A stretch of 64,000 nucleotides of DNA from an uncultured Burkholderiales bacterium (GTDB taxonomy: Bacteria > Pseudomonadota > Gammaproteobacteria > Burkholderiales > Burkholderiaceae_C). Each line of letters begins with the position of its first letter. Positions within the stretch are counted from its first letter, which is position 1. Under the pieces are notes generated by a model that worked only from the letters and a program-made list of their open reading frames with translations, was not told where the DNA came from and searched no databases. The position numbers and the translations under genes are program-made. Below are positions 37,125-45,947 of the stretch, piece after piece. The stretch spans positions 1 to 64,000 of the forward strand of contig CAIJIT010000355.1 of NCBI GenBank assembly GCA_903820745.1. The letters run 5' to 3'.

Positions 37125-39260
37125 ATGAACGAAGCGCAGGTGCTCGAAAAAAGCCGGAACAATCCGGGCGTGTTGTTTGATTTCGAGTCCGTGGTTATCG
37201 TGGGCGCGTCTGACGACCCGACCCGGATCGGTGGGGTGCCGATTTTTCTTTTAAAGAAATACGGTTACTCCGGTCGGGTCTATGGAATCAACCCCAAGCG
37301 CGACCTGGTCCAGGGCATACCTTGCTTCGCCGAGGTCAAGGACCTGCCGGAGCAGGTTGACGTTGCAATTTTTTGCGTCGCGGCCGAAAAAATTCGCACC
37401 CTGCTGCCCGAGTTAAAGGCCAAGGGGCTGAAGGGCGCCGTTATCTTCAGTGCAGGGTTCACTGAATCGGGCGAACAAGGCCTCGCGCTGCAAAACTGGT
37501 TGACCAGTTATGCGCGGCAGAACAGCATTGCCATCCTGGGCCCCAACTGCGTAGGCCAGATTTCATTTGCAACCGGGCGCTCATTGACATTCGCCAACGC
37601 GTTTCTGACCTTCCCGGTCACCCCTCCAGGGCGCGTCGCGCTGCTGAGCCAGAGTGGTGGCGTGGCCACCAATATCTGGGCCGATGCACTGATAGCGGGC
37701 ACTCGGTTTTCACATCTTGTCACGACCGGCAACGAAGCCGATCTGGGCTTTGCCGATTTTCTCGAATATCTTGCCGACGATGATCGCACCGATGTCGTGA
37801 TTGGCTACATCGAAGCATTGCAGGATGGCCCGGGTTTTTGCCGCGCGGCTGCCCGGCTGCGTGCAGTTGGCAAGCCGCTGGTACTGATCAAGGTCGGTAC
37901 TTCTGCTGCTGGCCGTGACGCCGTGTCATCGCATACCGGTCAACTCTCATCCGACGACTCGGCCTACCAGGCGGCGTTCGACCGCTATGGCGTGATCCGC
38001 GCCAGGACGCTCGAGGAACTCAACGATTTCGCTCGCGTGTTCTCGCTGGGCCGCATTCGACCCAAGATTACTGCTGCCACGACCTCGGGCGGTGCGGGAG
38101 TCTACGTTGCCGACCTGTGCGCTGATTTGGGCATCGAGATGAGCAATCTTTCGTTGGCGACCGAAACCAGCCTGTCGACCATCGTGCCGTCTTACGGTCG
38201 GGTCCGCAATCCGGTCGACTTGACAGCCCAGGTGGTCAACGACATCTCCATCCTCAGAGAGAGTCTTGAATTCCTGTTGAATGACCCGGAAACTGGCGTA
38301 CTGCTGTTCCTGCTCAGTGGCAAGGGCACGCTGGAACAGTCGACGGAAGTGATTGACGTCATGACCGATGTGCAGCGGCGAACCGACAAGAAGATCGTTT
38401 TGTGCTGGCTTGGCGTCAGCGACGATGTGCGACGGCGCGGCAGCGATGCCGGCTTGACCGTCTACCAGGATCCCGCGCGCTTTCTAAGGCCGCTCAAACG
38501 CTATTTGGACGCGACGCAAGCTGACTCGCCGCATACAGCAGAGGCCTTTGTAGCCTCGCCGGCGCAGACAGACCAACCTCCACCCGGCGGCCCGAACCTG
38601 ACAGGCGGCTTGGTCCTGGGACAGGATGGCCGCTGGGTTCTCCCTGAGCGTCAAAGTATGGAATGGCTGGAGCATTTCAATGTACCCTGCCCGCGCCGTT
38701 GGTACGCTCGCTCTGCCGCTGCCGTGGTCGAAATCGGCGCACAAGTGACATACCCCTGTGTGATGAAATTGGTCGAGCCCGTGGTCGCGCACAAGAGCGA
38801 TGTGGGCGGCGTGGTGGTCAATATCGCTTCTGCTCATGAGTTGTTGCAGGCCTGGCTGCTCATGTCCGAGAGCCTGCATGCAACCGAGGTGCTGGTGGCC
38901 GAGCAGATCGAGTCCGGCCTTGAGGTGATCGTCGGCTGCCTGCATGATGAGACTTTTGGTATGCGCCTGACTGTGGGCTCGGGCGGCGTCTGGACCAACT
39001 TCGTCAGCGACGCCATCACCTTGGTGCCGCCGTTCAGCGACGCCTATATCCGTTCGGAACTGCCACGTCTGGGTCTTTGGGGCCCGCTGAATGGTGCTCG
39101 CGGACAGCCGGCCTATGCAGTCGACGCACTCGTACGAACCATCGCAGACATTGCCCGCGCAGGCTGGGCAATGCGTGGTGACATCCGCGAATTTGAATGC
39201 AACCCCGTCATCGTGACTTCACACCGCGCGGTGGCGGTTGACGCCATCGGCTTTGTGTAG
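37125..39260 (+). CDS. ADP-forming acyl-CoA synthetase, fused subunits
   Basis: The 711-aa protein contains a CoA-binding Rossmann domain (VVIVGASDDPTRIGGVP near residue 22), two succinyl-CoA-synthetase-like flavodoxin domains, and a C-terminal ATP-grasp (about 500-700, with YPCVMKLVEPVVAHKSDVGGV). The phospho-His is seen in SSHTGQLS. The alpha and beta parts lie in one chain, as in bacterial acetate-CoA ligase (ADP-forming) and Pat-type proteins, but no GNAT domain is attached. It would activate a carboxylic acid to its CoA thioester, reversibly. An acyl-CoA dehydrogenase follows three genes later. Confidence 0.92.
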   Translation: MNEAQVLEKSRNNPGVLFDFESVVIVGASDDPTRIGGVPIFLLKKYGYSGRVYGINPKRDLVQGIPCFAEVKDLPEQVDVAIFCVAAEKIRTLLPELKAKGLKGAVIFSAGFTESGEQGLALQNWLTSYARQNSIAILGPNCVGQISFATGRSLTFANAFLTFPVTPPGRVALLSQSGGVATNIWADALIAGTRFSHLVTTGNEADLGFADFLEYLADDDRTDVVIGYIEALQDGPGFCRAAARLRAVGKPLVLIKVGTSAAGRDAVSSHTGQLSSDDSAYQAAFDRYGVIRARTLEELNDFARVFSLGRIRPKITAATTSGGAGVYVADLCADLGIEMSNLSLATETSLSTIVPSYGRVRNPVDLTAQVVNDISILRESLEFLLNDPETGVLLFLLSGKGTLEQSTEVIDVMTDVQRRTDKKIVLCWLGVSDDVRRRGSDAGLTVYQDPARFLRPLKRYLDATQADSPHTAEAFVASPAQTDQPPPGGPNLTGGLVLGQDGRWVLPERQSMEWLEHFNVPCPRRWYARSAAAVVEIGAQVTYPCVMKLVEPVVAHKSDVGGVVVNIASAHELLQAWLLMSESLHATEVLVAEQIESGLEVIVGCLHDETFGMRLTVGSGGVWTNFVSDAITLVPPFSDAYIRSELPRLGLWGPLNGARGQPAYAVDALVRTIADIARAGWAMRGDIREFECNPVIVTSHRAVAVDAIGFV

Positions 39261-39282
39261 ATCAAATCAAAAAGGAACGGCT

Positions 39283-40053
39283 TTGATTCCGGACATCATC
39301 GACATCCGAAACGCCTCCAAGCATTACGACACCGACTCCGGCTTCGTGCATGCCCTGGGCGAAACGACCGCGCGAATTGGTGAAGGGGCTTTCGTCTCCA
39401 TCGTAGGCCCTAGCGGCTGCGGCAAAACCACGCTGCTCAAGATGATCGGTGGCTTGATTCCTGCGTCAAATGGAGAAATCTTGATCCGCGGCACGCCGGT
39501 TACGAGCCCACGTGCCGATGTGGGTTTCGTCTTTCAGAATTCGGTCCTGCTGCCCTGGAAGACGACCCGGGAGAACGTGTTGCTGCCGATCGTCGTGCGC
39601 AAGAAATTGTCAGCCCAGGACATTGACCGGGCCGACGAGTTGCTCGACCTGGTGGGCCTGGGCAGCTTTGGCGACCGCTATCCGCACGAACTTTCGGGCG
39701 GCATGCAACAGCGCGCGTCGATTTGTCGCGCACTGATCCAAGATCCTGCTTGCCTGCTGATGGACGAACCTTTCGGAGCGCTCGATTCGCTGACGCGTGA
39801 AAACATGAACGTGTTTTTCAACGGCCTGTGGTTGAGCACCGGCAAGACGGTGGTGATGGTGACGCACAGCATTCAGGAGGCCGTCTTCATGTCAACGCGC
39901 GTGATCGTCATGAGCGAGCGGCCCGGGCGCATCGTCGACGACGTAGCCATTCCTTTCGAAGCCCAACGCTCGCCCGACATCATGGGCTCGGCTGCCTTCG
40001 GTGCAACTGCGGCGCGAATTCGTCACTACTTCACCAAAGCCAATCTCGACTGA
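39283..40053 (+). CDS. ABC importer ATPase (SsuB/TauB-like)
   Basis: The protein of about 256 aa has Walker A GPSGCGKTTLLKMIGG, Q-loop FQNSVLLPWKTT, signature LSGGMQQRASICRAL, Walker B CLLMDEPFGALDSLT and the switch His in VTHSIQEA. The LLPW and MDEPFGALD forms are those of sulfonate/nitrate/taurine importers. I chose TTG 39283 because AAAGGA lies 6 nt upstream; no suitable ATG is close. It is followed directly by its permease. Confidence 0.9.
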   Translation: MIPDIIDIRNASKHYDTDSGFVHALGETTARIGEGAFVSIVGPSGCGKTTLLKMIGGLIPASNGEILIRGTPVTSPRADVGFVFQNSVLLPWKTTRENVLLPIVVRKKLSAQDIDRADELLDLVGLGSFGDRYPHELSGGMQQRASICRALIQDPACLLMDEPFGALDSLTRENMNVFFNGLWLSTGKTVVMVTHSIQEAVFMSTRVIVMSERPGRIVDDVAIPFEAQRSPDIMGSAAFGATAARIRHYFTKANLD

Positions 40054-40083
40054 CCCAAGAAGGCTGACTTCAAGGAACTTGTG

Positions 40084-40905
40084 ATGAAATTAGCTGGCAA
40101 GCCCCTCTCTCCTGCCGACGTCAACGGCGCGAACCGCCGCATCCGGTTGGAAAACATCTTGGCTCCCTTGGTCATGCTGGTCTTGCTCTTGCTTGCATGG
40201 GAATACTTGCCTTTGCTGCTGGGTATCCGCCCGACGATCCTGCCGCAGTTCTCGAAAGTGGCCGCAGTGTTTGGCGATCCAGCAACCATTGGCCTGTACA
40301 TGAAGCATGGGCTTGTGACCTTGCAGGAAGCTGCAACCGGCTTGCTGATCGGCGGGTTGCTTGGTTTCGTCTTTGGCATTGTGCTGACCGAATCGAAGCT
40401 GCTGATGCGCAGCCTCTACCCCTATATCGTGGCCTTGCAATGCATGCCTAAAGTTGCGATCGCACCGCTTTTGGTGATCTGGTTCGGTTTCGGTATCACC
40501 TCCAAAGTGATCGTTGTGGGCTTGCTGTGTTTTTTCCCGGTGCTGGTCAACACTATTTCGGGGATCCGTGGCGTCAGCCGTGAACAACTTGAATTGTTTG
40601 CCGCAATTCGCGCATCGCGCCTAAAGACCCATCTCCATCTGCTGATTCCGGCCGCTCTGCCGAGCATTTTGACCGGGGTGGAACTGGCCGTCGTGGTCTC
40701 ACTGCTGGGCGCAATCGTCGGTGAGTTTGTCGGCGCGGAAGAGGGCTTGGGCGTGCTGCTGCTGCAGGCGCAGTTTCAGATGAGCATGTCTAGCGTGTTC
40801 GCGATTTTGCTGGTGCTGGCGCTGATGGGTGTGGTTTTCAATCTGGCAATACGCGCGGTGCGAAAGCGTTCGTTGTTCTGGATTGCTGGTGAAACGGGCA
40901 AATAG
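40084..40905 (+). CDS. ABC importer permease (SsuC/TauC-like)
   Basis: The protein of about 273 aa has six hydrophobic segments and the EAA-type coupling loop RGVSREQLELFAAIRASRLKTHLHLLIPAALPSI, which matches the SsuC/TauC branch. ATG 40084 is preferred over the GTG one codon earlier, with AAGGA 7 nt upstream. It completes the importer with the binding protein at 34867 and the ATPase just upstream. Confidence 0.9.
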   Translation: MKLAGKPLSPADVNGANRRIRLENILAPLVMLVLLLLAWEYLPLLLGIRPTILPQFSKVAAVFGDPATIGLYMKHGLVTLQEAATGLLIGGLLGFVFGIVLTESKLLMRSLYPYIVALQCMPKVAIAPLLVIWFGFGITSKVIVVGLLCFFPVLVNTISGIRGVSREQLELFAAIRASRLKTHLHLLIPAALPSILTGVELAVVVSLLGAIVGEFVGAEEGLGVLLLQAQFQMSMSSVFAILLVLALMGVVFNLAIRAVRKRSLFWIAGETGK

Positions 40906-40913
40906 GAGTTGCA

Positions 40914-42083
40914 ATGTACGAATTGACTGAAGACCAACGTGACCTGAAGCAAGCTGCCCGCAATTTCGGGCGAAAGGTGCTGGCGCCACGCGCCATGCAA
41001 ATCGAACAGTCAGGTGCGGATTTTCCGGCCGATGTTCTGATACAGATGGGGCAACTTGGCTTCCTGGGCTTGGATATTCCCCAAGCTTATGGCGGCCAAG
41101 GCTTCGATACGCTGACTTCTGCCGTCATCCTCGAGGAAATCTCAGGCGCCTGGTTTTCGGCGGCGAGCTACTGCATGACGCTGGCAACGGGTCCGATTAT
41201 TGTGGCGGGAACCAACGAACAAAAGCAGCGTATCTTGCCGGCCATTTGCCGTGGTGAACTGGTGACGGCATTTGCACTGACCGAGCCTGCCGGTGGCTCC
41301 GATGCCGCATCGATCCAGACTTTTGCGGCGCGTGACGGCGATGACTATGTCATCAACGGGACCAAATTCTTCATCACCAACGCCCACCGCGCAGACGTGA
41401 TGGTGGTGTTCGCTCGTACGGATAAATCCGCCATGCGCGGCGAAGGCATTTCCATTTTTCTGGTCGACAAAGGCACACCGGGCCTGGTCATCGGACAACG
41501 ATTTCGCACCATGGGGCATTCAGCCAACCCAATCTGGGAGGTCGTTTTCGACAACTGCCGGATACCTGCGGCCAACCTTCTGGGTGAGGAAGGTGCGGGC
41601 TTCAAATATCTTCAGAACGATTTCGCAAAGATCCGTGCGGTCTATGGCGCTCGCTGTGTCGGCGTGTCGCAGTGGGCGATGGACTATGCCCTGCGCTATG
41701 CCCAGGAACGGATCCAGTTCGGGCAGGCGGTGTCGTCGTTCCAGGGTGTGCGCTTCAAGGTGGCCGACATCATCACGAAGATCGAAGCTGCGCGCCAACT
41801 GTCCTACCGTGCGGCCGTGATCGCCGACCGCGGCGACGCGCAGGCGCCTGCGGCTGCTTCGATGGCCAAGCATTTCGCGTCCGACATATGTCTCGAAGCG
41901 ACTTCCGAAGCGATCCAGATCATGGGTGGCCACGGCTATACCGTCGATCATCCACTCGAACGCATGTTTCGGGAAGTCAAGCTGTTCCAGATCGGCGACG
42001 GTACCAGCGAGATGCTCCGCATCCTGATTTCGCGATTCGCGAATCGGTCGATCGCCGACGGGGGCTCGGCTCAGTTGGCTTGA
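40914..42083 (+). CDS. Acyl-CoA dehydrogenase
   Basis: The 389-aa FAD enzyme has FALTEPAGGSDAAS (flavin/substrate loop), YVINGTKFFITNA, the helix with YAQERIQFGQAVSSFQGV and HGYTVDHPLERMFRE. The catalytic base region is QIGDGTSEML where most have YEGTSEI; the Glu is replaced by Gly-Asp-Gly-Thr, as in the branch that places the base elsewhere or uses Asp. It lies 8 bp after the permease (GGAG before ATG). It would introduce a double bond in the CoA-activated product of the ligase at 37125. Confidence 0.92.
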   Translation: MYELTEDQRDLKQAARNFGRKVLAPRAMQIEQSGADFPADVLIQMGQLGFLGLDIPQAYGGQGFDTLTSAVILEEISGAWFSAASYCMTLATGPIIVAGTNEQKQRILPAICRGELVTAFALTEPAGGSDAASIQTFAARDGDDYVINGTKFFITNAHRADVMVVFARTDKSAMRGEGISIFLVDKGTPGLVIGQRFRTMGHSANPIWEVVFDNCRIPAANLLGEEGAGFKYLQNDFAKIRAVYGARCVGVSQWAMDYALRYAQERIQFGQAVSSFQGVRFKVADIITKIEAARQLSYRAAVIADRGDAQAPAAASMAKHFASDICLEATSEAIQIMGGHGYTVDHPLERMFREVKLFQIGDGTSEMLRILISRFANRSIADGGSAQLA

Positions 42084-42137
42084 TCCACCCATCCGGTTTT
42101 TTCCGGTCACGAAACTCTCATTCAAGGAGAAAGAAAG

Positions 42138-43034
42138 ATGTCGAAGTACGGCTACGGTGCCATAGACACGGTGGTGCATGTGTTCACACCCGAATCATTC
42201 GAGCGCGGCGAAATCACGACCGACGACAACTTCCGGGTGAAGACCCGATTGAACCCTGACGACCTGCGTGGGGTGTCGATTCCAGACTACATCAAAAAGA
42301 TGGATCGGGCAGGCATCGAGCGGTCATTCCTGATCGCCAATCGGAACGGCGATATGCGTGTCCGTTATTCGACCGAAACCCCCTATGAAGTCGTTTACGA
42401 CATCTGCAATAAGTACCCCGACCGCTTCTCGGGTCTGGCTGGCGTGGATCCAACGCGCGGAATGGCAGGACTTCGCGAACTTGAAAAAGCGGTCAAGGAA
42501 TACGGATTCGTGGGCGCGCACCTTTATCCACACTGGTTTGGCTTGGCACCCAACCATGCCAAGTACTACCCGTATTACGCCAAATGCTGCGAACTCGATA
42601 TTTCAATCATGATGCAGGTGGGCAATTGCCTGGTCTACAACAAGGATCGCCGTCTGCCCACGGTCGGACAACCGATCACGCTTGACCAGGTGGCGATCGA
42701 CTTTCCCGAACTCACCATCATCGGTATTCATGTCGGCTGGCCTTGGCACAACGAAATGATCGCAATGGCCTGGAAACACCCCAACATCTACATCGGCCTT
42801 GATGCGTACGCGCCCAAGCATTGGCCGGCCGAAATCGTTCACTACGCCAACACTTTCGGCCAGGACAAAGTCATTTTCGGGTCAGACTGGCCGGTCATCG
42901 ACCCCGAGCGCGCGATGTCCGAACTGGATATACATAATTTCAAACCTGAGTCACTGAAGAAAATCTTGCGCGACACCACCGTGCGCATCTTCAAACTCGA
43001 CGAAAGACTCGCGAAGAAGCGGGTGGCCGACTGA
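42138..43034 (+). CDS. Amidohydrolase-family protein with altered metal motif
   Basis: The 298-aa protein is an amidohydrolase_2-type TIM barrel: YGYGAIDTVVHVFTPESF at the N-terminus, IGIHVGWPWHNEM (strand-6 His) and FGSDWPVIDPE (strand-8 Asp). In relatives such as ACMS decarboxylase the first strand carries DxHxH. Here it reads DTVVH, so one metal-binding His is replaced by Val. Either the site binds metal differently or the reaction is non-hydrolytic (decarboxylase or hydratase). A strong AAGGAG site precedes the ATG. Confidence 0.85.
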   Translation: MSKYGYGAIDTVVHVFTPESFERGEITTDDNFRVKTRLNPDDLRGVSIPDYIKKMDRAGIERSFLIANRNGDMRVRYSTETPYEVVYDICNKYPDRFSGLAGVDPTRGMAGLRELEKAVKEYGFVGAHLYPHWFGLAPNHAKYYPYYAKCCELDISIMMQVGNCLVYNKDRRLPTVGQPITLDQVAIDFPELTIIGIHVGWPWHNEMIAMAWKHPNIYIGLDAYAPKHWPAEIVHYANTFGQDKVIFGSDWPVIDPERAMSELDIHNFKPESLKKILRDTTVRIFKLDERLAKKRVAD

Positions 43035-43036
43035 GC

Positions 43037-44224
43037 GTGCCACAGACTTCAGAAATTCAGGAATTGCCGGCGGTGGAGACTTTGCTGTTTTGCCCGTTGT
43101 CGCTGCGCGGCCTGCTGTTGCGCAATCGGGTGGTGGTGTCGCCGATGCTGACTTACCTTGCCTCGGCAGGCTTGCCAAGCGATGAACATCTGGTGCACTA
43201 CGGCCGGTTCGCGACTGGCGGCGCCGGACTGGTGTTTGTCGAGGCGACCAAAGTTGATCCTTGCGGTTGTTCCACCACCAAGGACCTTGGGCTCTGGAGC
43301 GATGCGTTTGTCGTACCGCTGGCCCGCATTGCACGGGTTATCCAAGCTGGCGGCGCGGCGGCAGGCATACAGATCGCGCATTCGGGTCGCAAGGCACGGC
43401 GGTCTTTGCCTTGGGAAGGCAACCAGCCCTTGGCTACCTGCCTGGGAGTCGAGCAGGATCAGGTTTGGACCCTGATCGGGCCGAGCGCCGTCGCCCATTC
43501 TCCGCAATGTGAAGTGCCTGTCGCTATGAGTGCCGCTGACATCAAGGCGCAAATCGAGGCCTGGGGAGCCGCTGCAGCCAGGGCAGATGCAGCCGGTTTC
43601 GATGTCCTTGAGATTCAGGCTGCGCATGGTTATCTGATCCACCAATTTCTTTCGCCAGTCGCCAACCAGCGTACTGATGGTTATGGTGGATCGCTCGATA
43701 ACCGTATGCGCTTCGCGGTTGACCTAGTCCGCAGGGTGCGCGAGTCGTGGCCCGCGAACAAACCGCTGTTCTTTCGACTGTCAGCAGTCGATGACATGGG
43801 CTGGACAATCGAAAACAGCGTTGTCCTTGCTGCCTTGCTGAAGACCCATGGCGTCGATGTTTTCGACTGCAGTTCTGGAGGTATTGCTGACCAGGTGACG
43901 GGAGCGGCACCAATCGCCTACGGCTATCAGGTTCCCTATGCCAAGCGCATCCGTGCGGGCGCCGGCGTCATGACGATGGCAGTCGGGATGATCATCCATG
44001 CGCGTCAGGCCGAAGAGATCCTTGCCGAAGGCTCTGCCGATCTTGTAGCGATCGGGCGAGAAATGCTGCACAACCCCAACTGGGCATTCAATGCAGCCGA
44101 GAAACTGGGCATTCCAGCCCCTTTTTCGCTACTTTCGCAGAACGCCGAGTTCTGGCTGAAAAAGCGCTCACGCGTCAAGGGAATCCAGAGTTCCACATCT
44201 CTTGGCGACACTGTACCCAGGTAG
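43037..44224 (+). CDS. Old yellow enzyme family NADH:flavin oxidoreductase
   Basis: This 395-aa FMN barrel has LRGLLLRNRVVVSPMLTYLA at the start, GIQIAHSGRKA (FMN/substrate His), the signature AAHGYLIHQFLSP and RTDGYGGSLDNR, and a C-terminal phosphate-binding region. It fits the thermophilic-like/YqjM group, reducing activated C=C bonds. It has no C-terminal Fe-S or second flavin domain, so it is not a 2,4-dienoyl-CoA reductase of the FadH type. GTG start at 43037, 2 bp after the amidohydrolase. Last gene of the module. Confidence 0.9.
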   Translation: MPQTSEIQELPAVETLLFCPLSLRGLLLRNRVVVSPMLTYLASAGLPSDEHLVHYGRFATGGAGLVFVEATKVDPCGCSTTKDLGLWSDAFVVPLARIARVIQAGGAAAGIQIAHSGRKARRSLPWEGNQPLATCLGVEQDQVWTLIGPSAVAHSPQCEVPVAMSAADIKAQIEAWGAAAARADAAGFDVLEIQAAHGYLIHQFLSPVANQRTDGYGGSLDNRMRFAVDLVRRVRESWPANKPLFFRLSAVDDMGWTIENSVVLAALLKTHGVDVFDCSSGGIADQVTGAAPIAYGYQVPYAKRIRAGAGVMTMAVGMIIHARQAEEILAEGSADLVAIGREMLHNPNWAFNAAEKLGIPAPFSLLSQNAEFWLKKRSRVKGIQSSTSLGDTVPR

Positions 44225-44277
44225 GAAGGCACCAATCCTGCATGGGTAGAGCTCAGTTCCCTGTCCTGTGCCATGCC

Positions 44278-44562
44278 GTTTGATGCGGTGGCTAGTCTGC
44301 AGAGCAAGCGGCGAGCGACTTCGCTCATGTCCGCTGAGCCGGTCTGCGCCCGGCTCTCCCCCTTTACTTCGCTGCGCCGCTCACCGCTTGCTCTGTGCGG
44401 ATCGATCGGGTTTGCCCCGAAACACGGCCGTCATCACGGTCATCGCTGCAACTGGCAGGATGGGTGTTCTGCGGAGTGAAGTAAAGAAGGAGACGGCGGC
44501 CGCAGGCCGGCGGTGGATGACATGAACGCAGCAGAGCACCCATCTTGCCAACGCCAAGCCGG
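44278..44562 (+). repeat. Structured repeat, copy 2 (right boundary of the 15.5-kb module)
   Basis: Direct copy of 28740-29003 with scattered substitutions. It extends further right than copy 1, through gcacccatcttgccaacgcc, the same end seen in the deleted copy at 28667-28715. The inverted-repeat pairs of copy 1 are kept. The 44225-44578 interval contains this repeat and about 50 bp of unassigned sequence after the flavin oxidoreductase; no gene is supported. Confidence 0.85.
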
Positions 44563-44578
44563 GTAGTACAAAAATCAA

Positions 44579-45898
44579 CTAGCGTGGCGTGGCCACCGCC
44601 TTGGCATAACTTTTCAGCGCCCAGGCAAAGGACATCGCAGCCAGGGCGAATGTGAACATCACGGCCATCAGCGACCAGCGCAGGGCTTCGGCACCAAAGC
44701 GTGGGGTCAGCGCGTCGCTCAACATACCGACGGTCAAGGGGCCGAGTCCGCCGCCGATCATCGTCAGGCCGAGGTTGTAGAGCGCCAGCGCGGTGGTGCG
44801 ACGGTGCGAGGAGACCAGTTGCGTCAGTGCGGCAAAGCTTGGTGCGGTCCACCAAACGCCGAAAAACGAGAACAACAGGCTGAACGCCATCGCATGCGGA
44901 ACATTGAGTGGGCCGAGTTGCCAGAATTGTCCGGCTGGGTACTGCAGATACATCACGCCGCAAGGCAAGGCGATGCACAGGCCGAGGATGGGCACGCCGA
45001 GTTGCCAGCGGGTATCGCGCTGTGCCAGACGGTCGCAAAGCCAGCCGCTGAACAGGGCGCCGACGATCGAGGCCAGTCCGCTGAACAGGCCAACCAGGAT
45101 GCCCGCGTCTTTCAAGCTCAGGCCATGGCTGCGCACCAGGAATGCGGTGCTCCAGATACCGATGCCATAGCCGGCAAAACCGATCAGCATGCCGGCCAGG
45201 GTGATGCGCATGAAAGCTGGCGAGGCCCAGATTTCCTGCAGCACGGTTTTGAGGCTCTCGCCTTCTCCGGCGCTGGCGGTCGCGGCCTCGCCCTGGCTGT
45301 TGAATCGCCCGCGCAGCGGTTCGATGCCGGCCAGGCGCAACAGCAGCGCGGCAATCAGACCGGGAACGGCCATCCAGAGAAAGGCACTGCGCCAGCCATA
45401 TTTGTAGGCGATCCAGGCGCCCAGACCCAGGCCGACCAAAGTGCCGAAATGGGGCCCGAGCATGAACACACTCATGGCGCGGCTGCGCTGTGTCGGCGGG
45501 TAATGGTCTGCAATCATCGACAGCGAAGGCGCGGTACCGCCCGATTCGCCGACCGCCACGCCGACCCTTGCGGCGGCCAGTTGCCAGTAACTGCCGGCCA
45601 GGCCGCACATTGCCGTCATCACGCTCCAGGCGGCACAACACCAGGCGACCATATTGCGCCGGTTGCCCCGGTCGGCGATGCGGCCCATCGGCACCGCCAG
45701 GGTCGAATAAAACACGGCAAAAGCCAGGCCGCTGAGCAAGCCCATCGCGGTGTCGGAAACCTGGAATTCCTGCTTCACGGGTTCGATCAAAACCCCCATG
45801 ATCTGGCGGTCGATCAAGCTCATCGCGTAGACGAAGGTCAGCATCAACAAGGTGCAATGAGCGCGCCAACTGGTCGCCTCGATCGGGGTTTGATTCAT
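44579..45898 (-). CDS. MFS transporter, spinster-like
   Basis: The protein of about 439 aa has 12 hydrophobic segments; the first ends LIDRQIMGVLIEPVKQEFQV and the loop motif is VPMGRIADRGNRR. ATG 45898 is preferred, since the longer frame upstream reads as non-membrane, proline-rich sequence. It is the closest match here to the MFS at 22849. It is last in the minus-strand series that starts at 57354, and abuts repeat copy 2. Confidence 0.9.
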   Translation of the reverse strand: MNQTPIEATSWRAHCTLLMLTFVYAMSLIDRQIMGVLIEPVKQEFQVSDTAMGLLSGLAFAVFYSTLAVPMGRIADRGNRRNMVAWCCAAWSVMTAMCGLAGSYWQLAAARVGVAVGESGGTAPSLSMIADHYPPTQRSRAMSVFMLGPHFGTLVGLGLGAWIAYKYGWRSAFLWMAVPGLIAALLLRLAGIEPLRGRFNSQGEAATASAGEGESLKTVLQEIWASPAFMRITLAGMLIGFAGYGIGIWSTAFLVRSHGLSLKDAGILVGLFSGLASIVGALFSGWLCDRLAQRDTRWQLGVPILGLCIALPCGVMYLQYPAGQFWQLGPLNVPHAMAFSLLFSFFGVWWTAPSFAALTQLVSSHRRTTALALYNLGLTMIGGGLGPLTVGMLSDALTPRFGAEALRWSLMAVMFTFALAAMSFAWALKSYAKAVATPR

Positions 45899-45947
45899 GC
45901 AAATTCCGGTTGATAAGGATGGGTGGGAAACAGGTGAAGCTGGCGGT

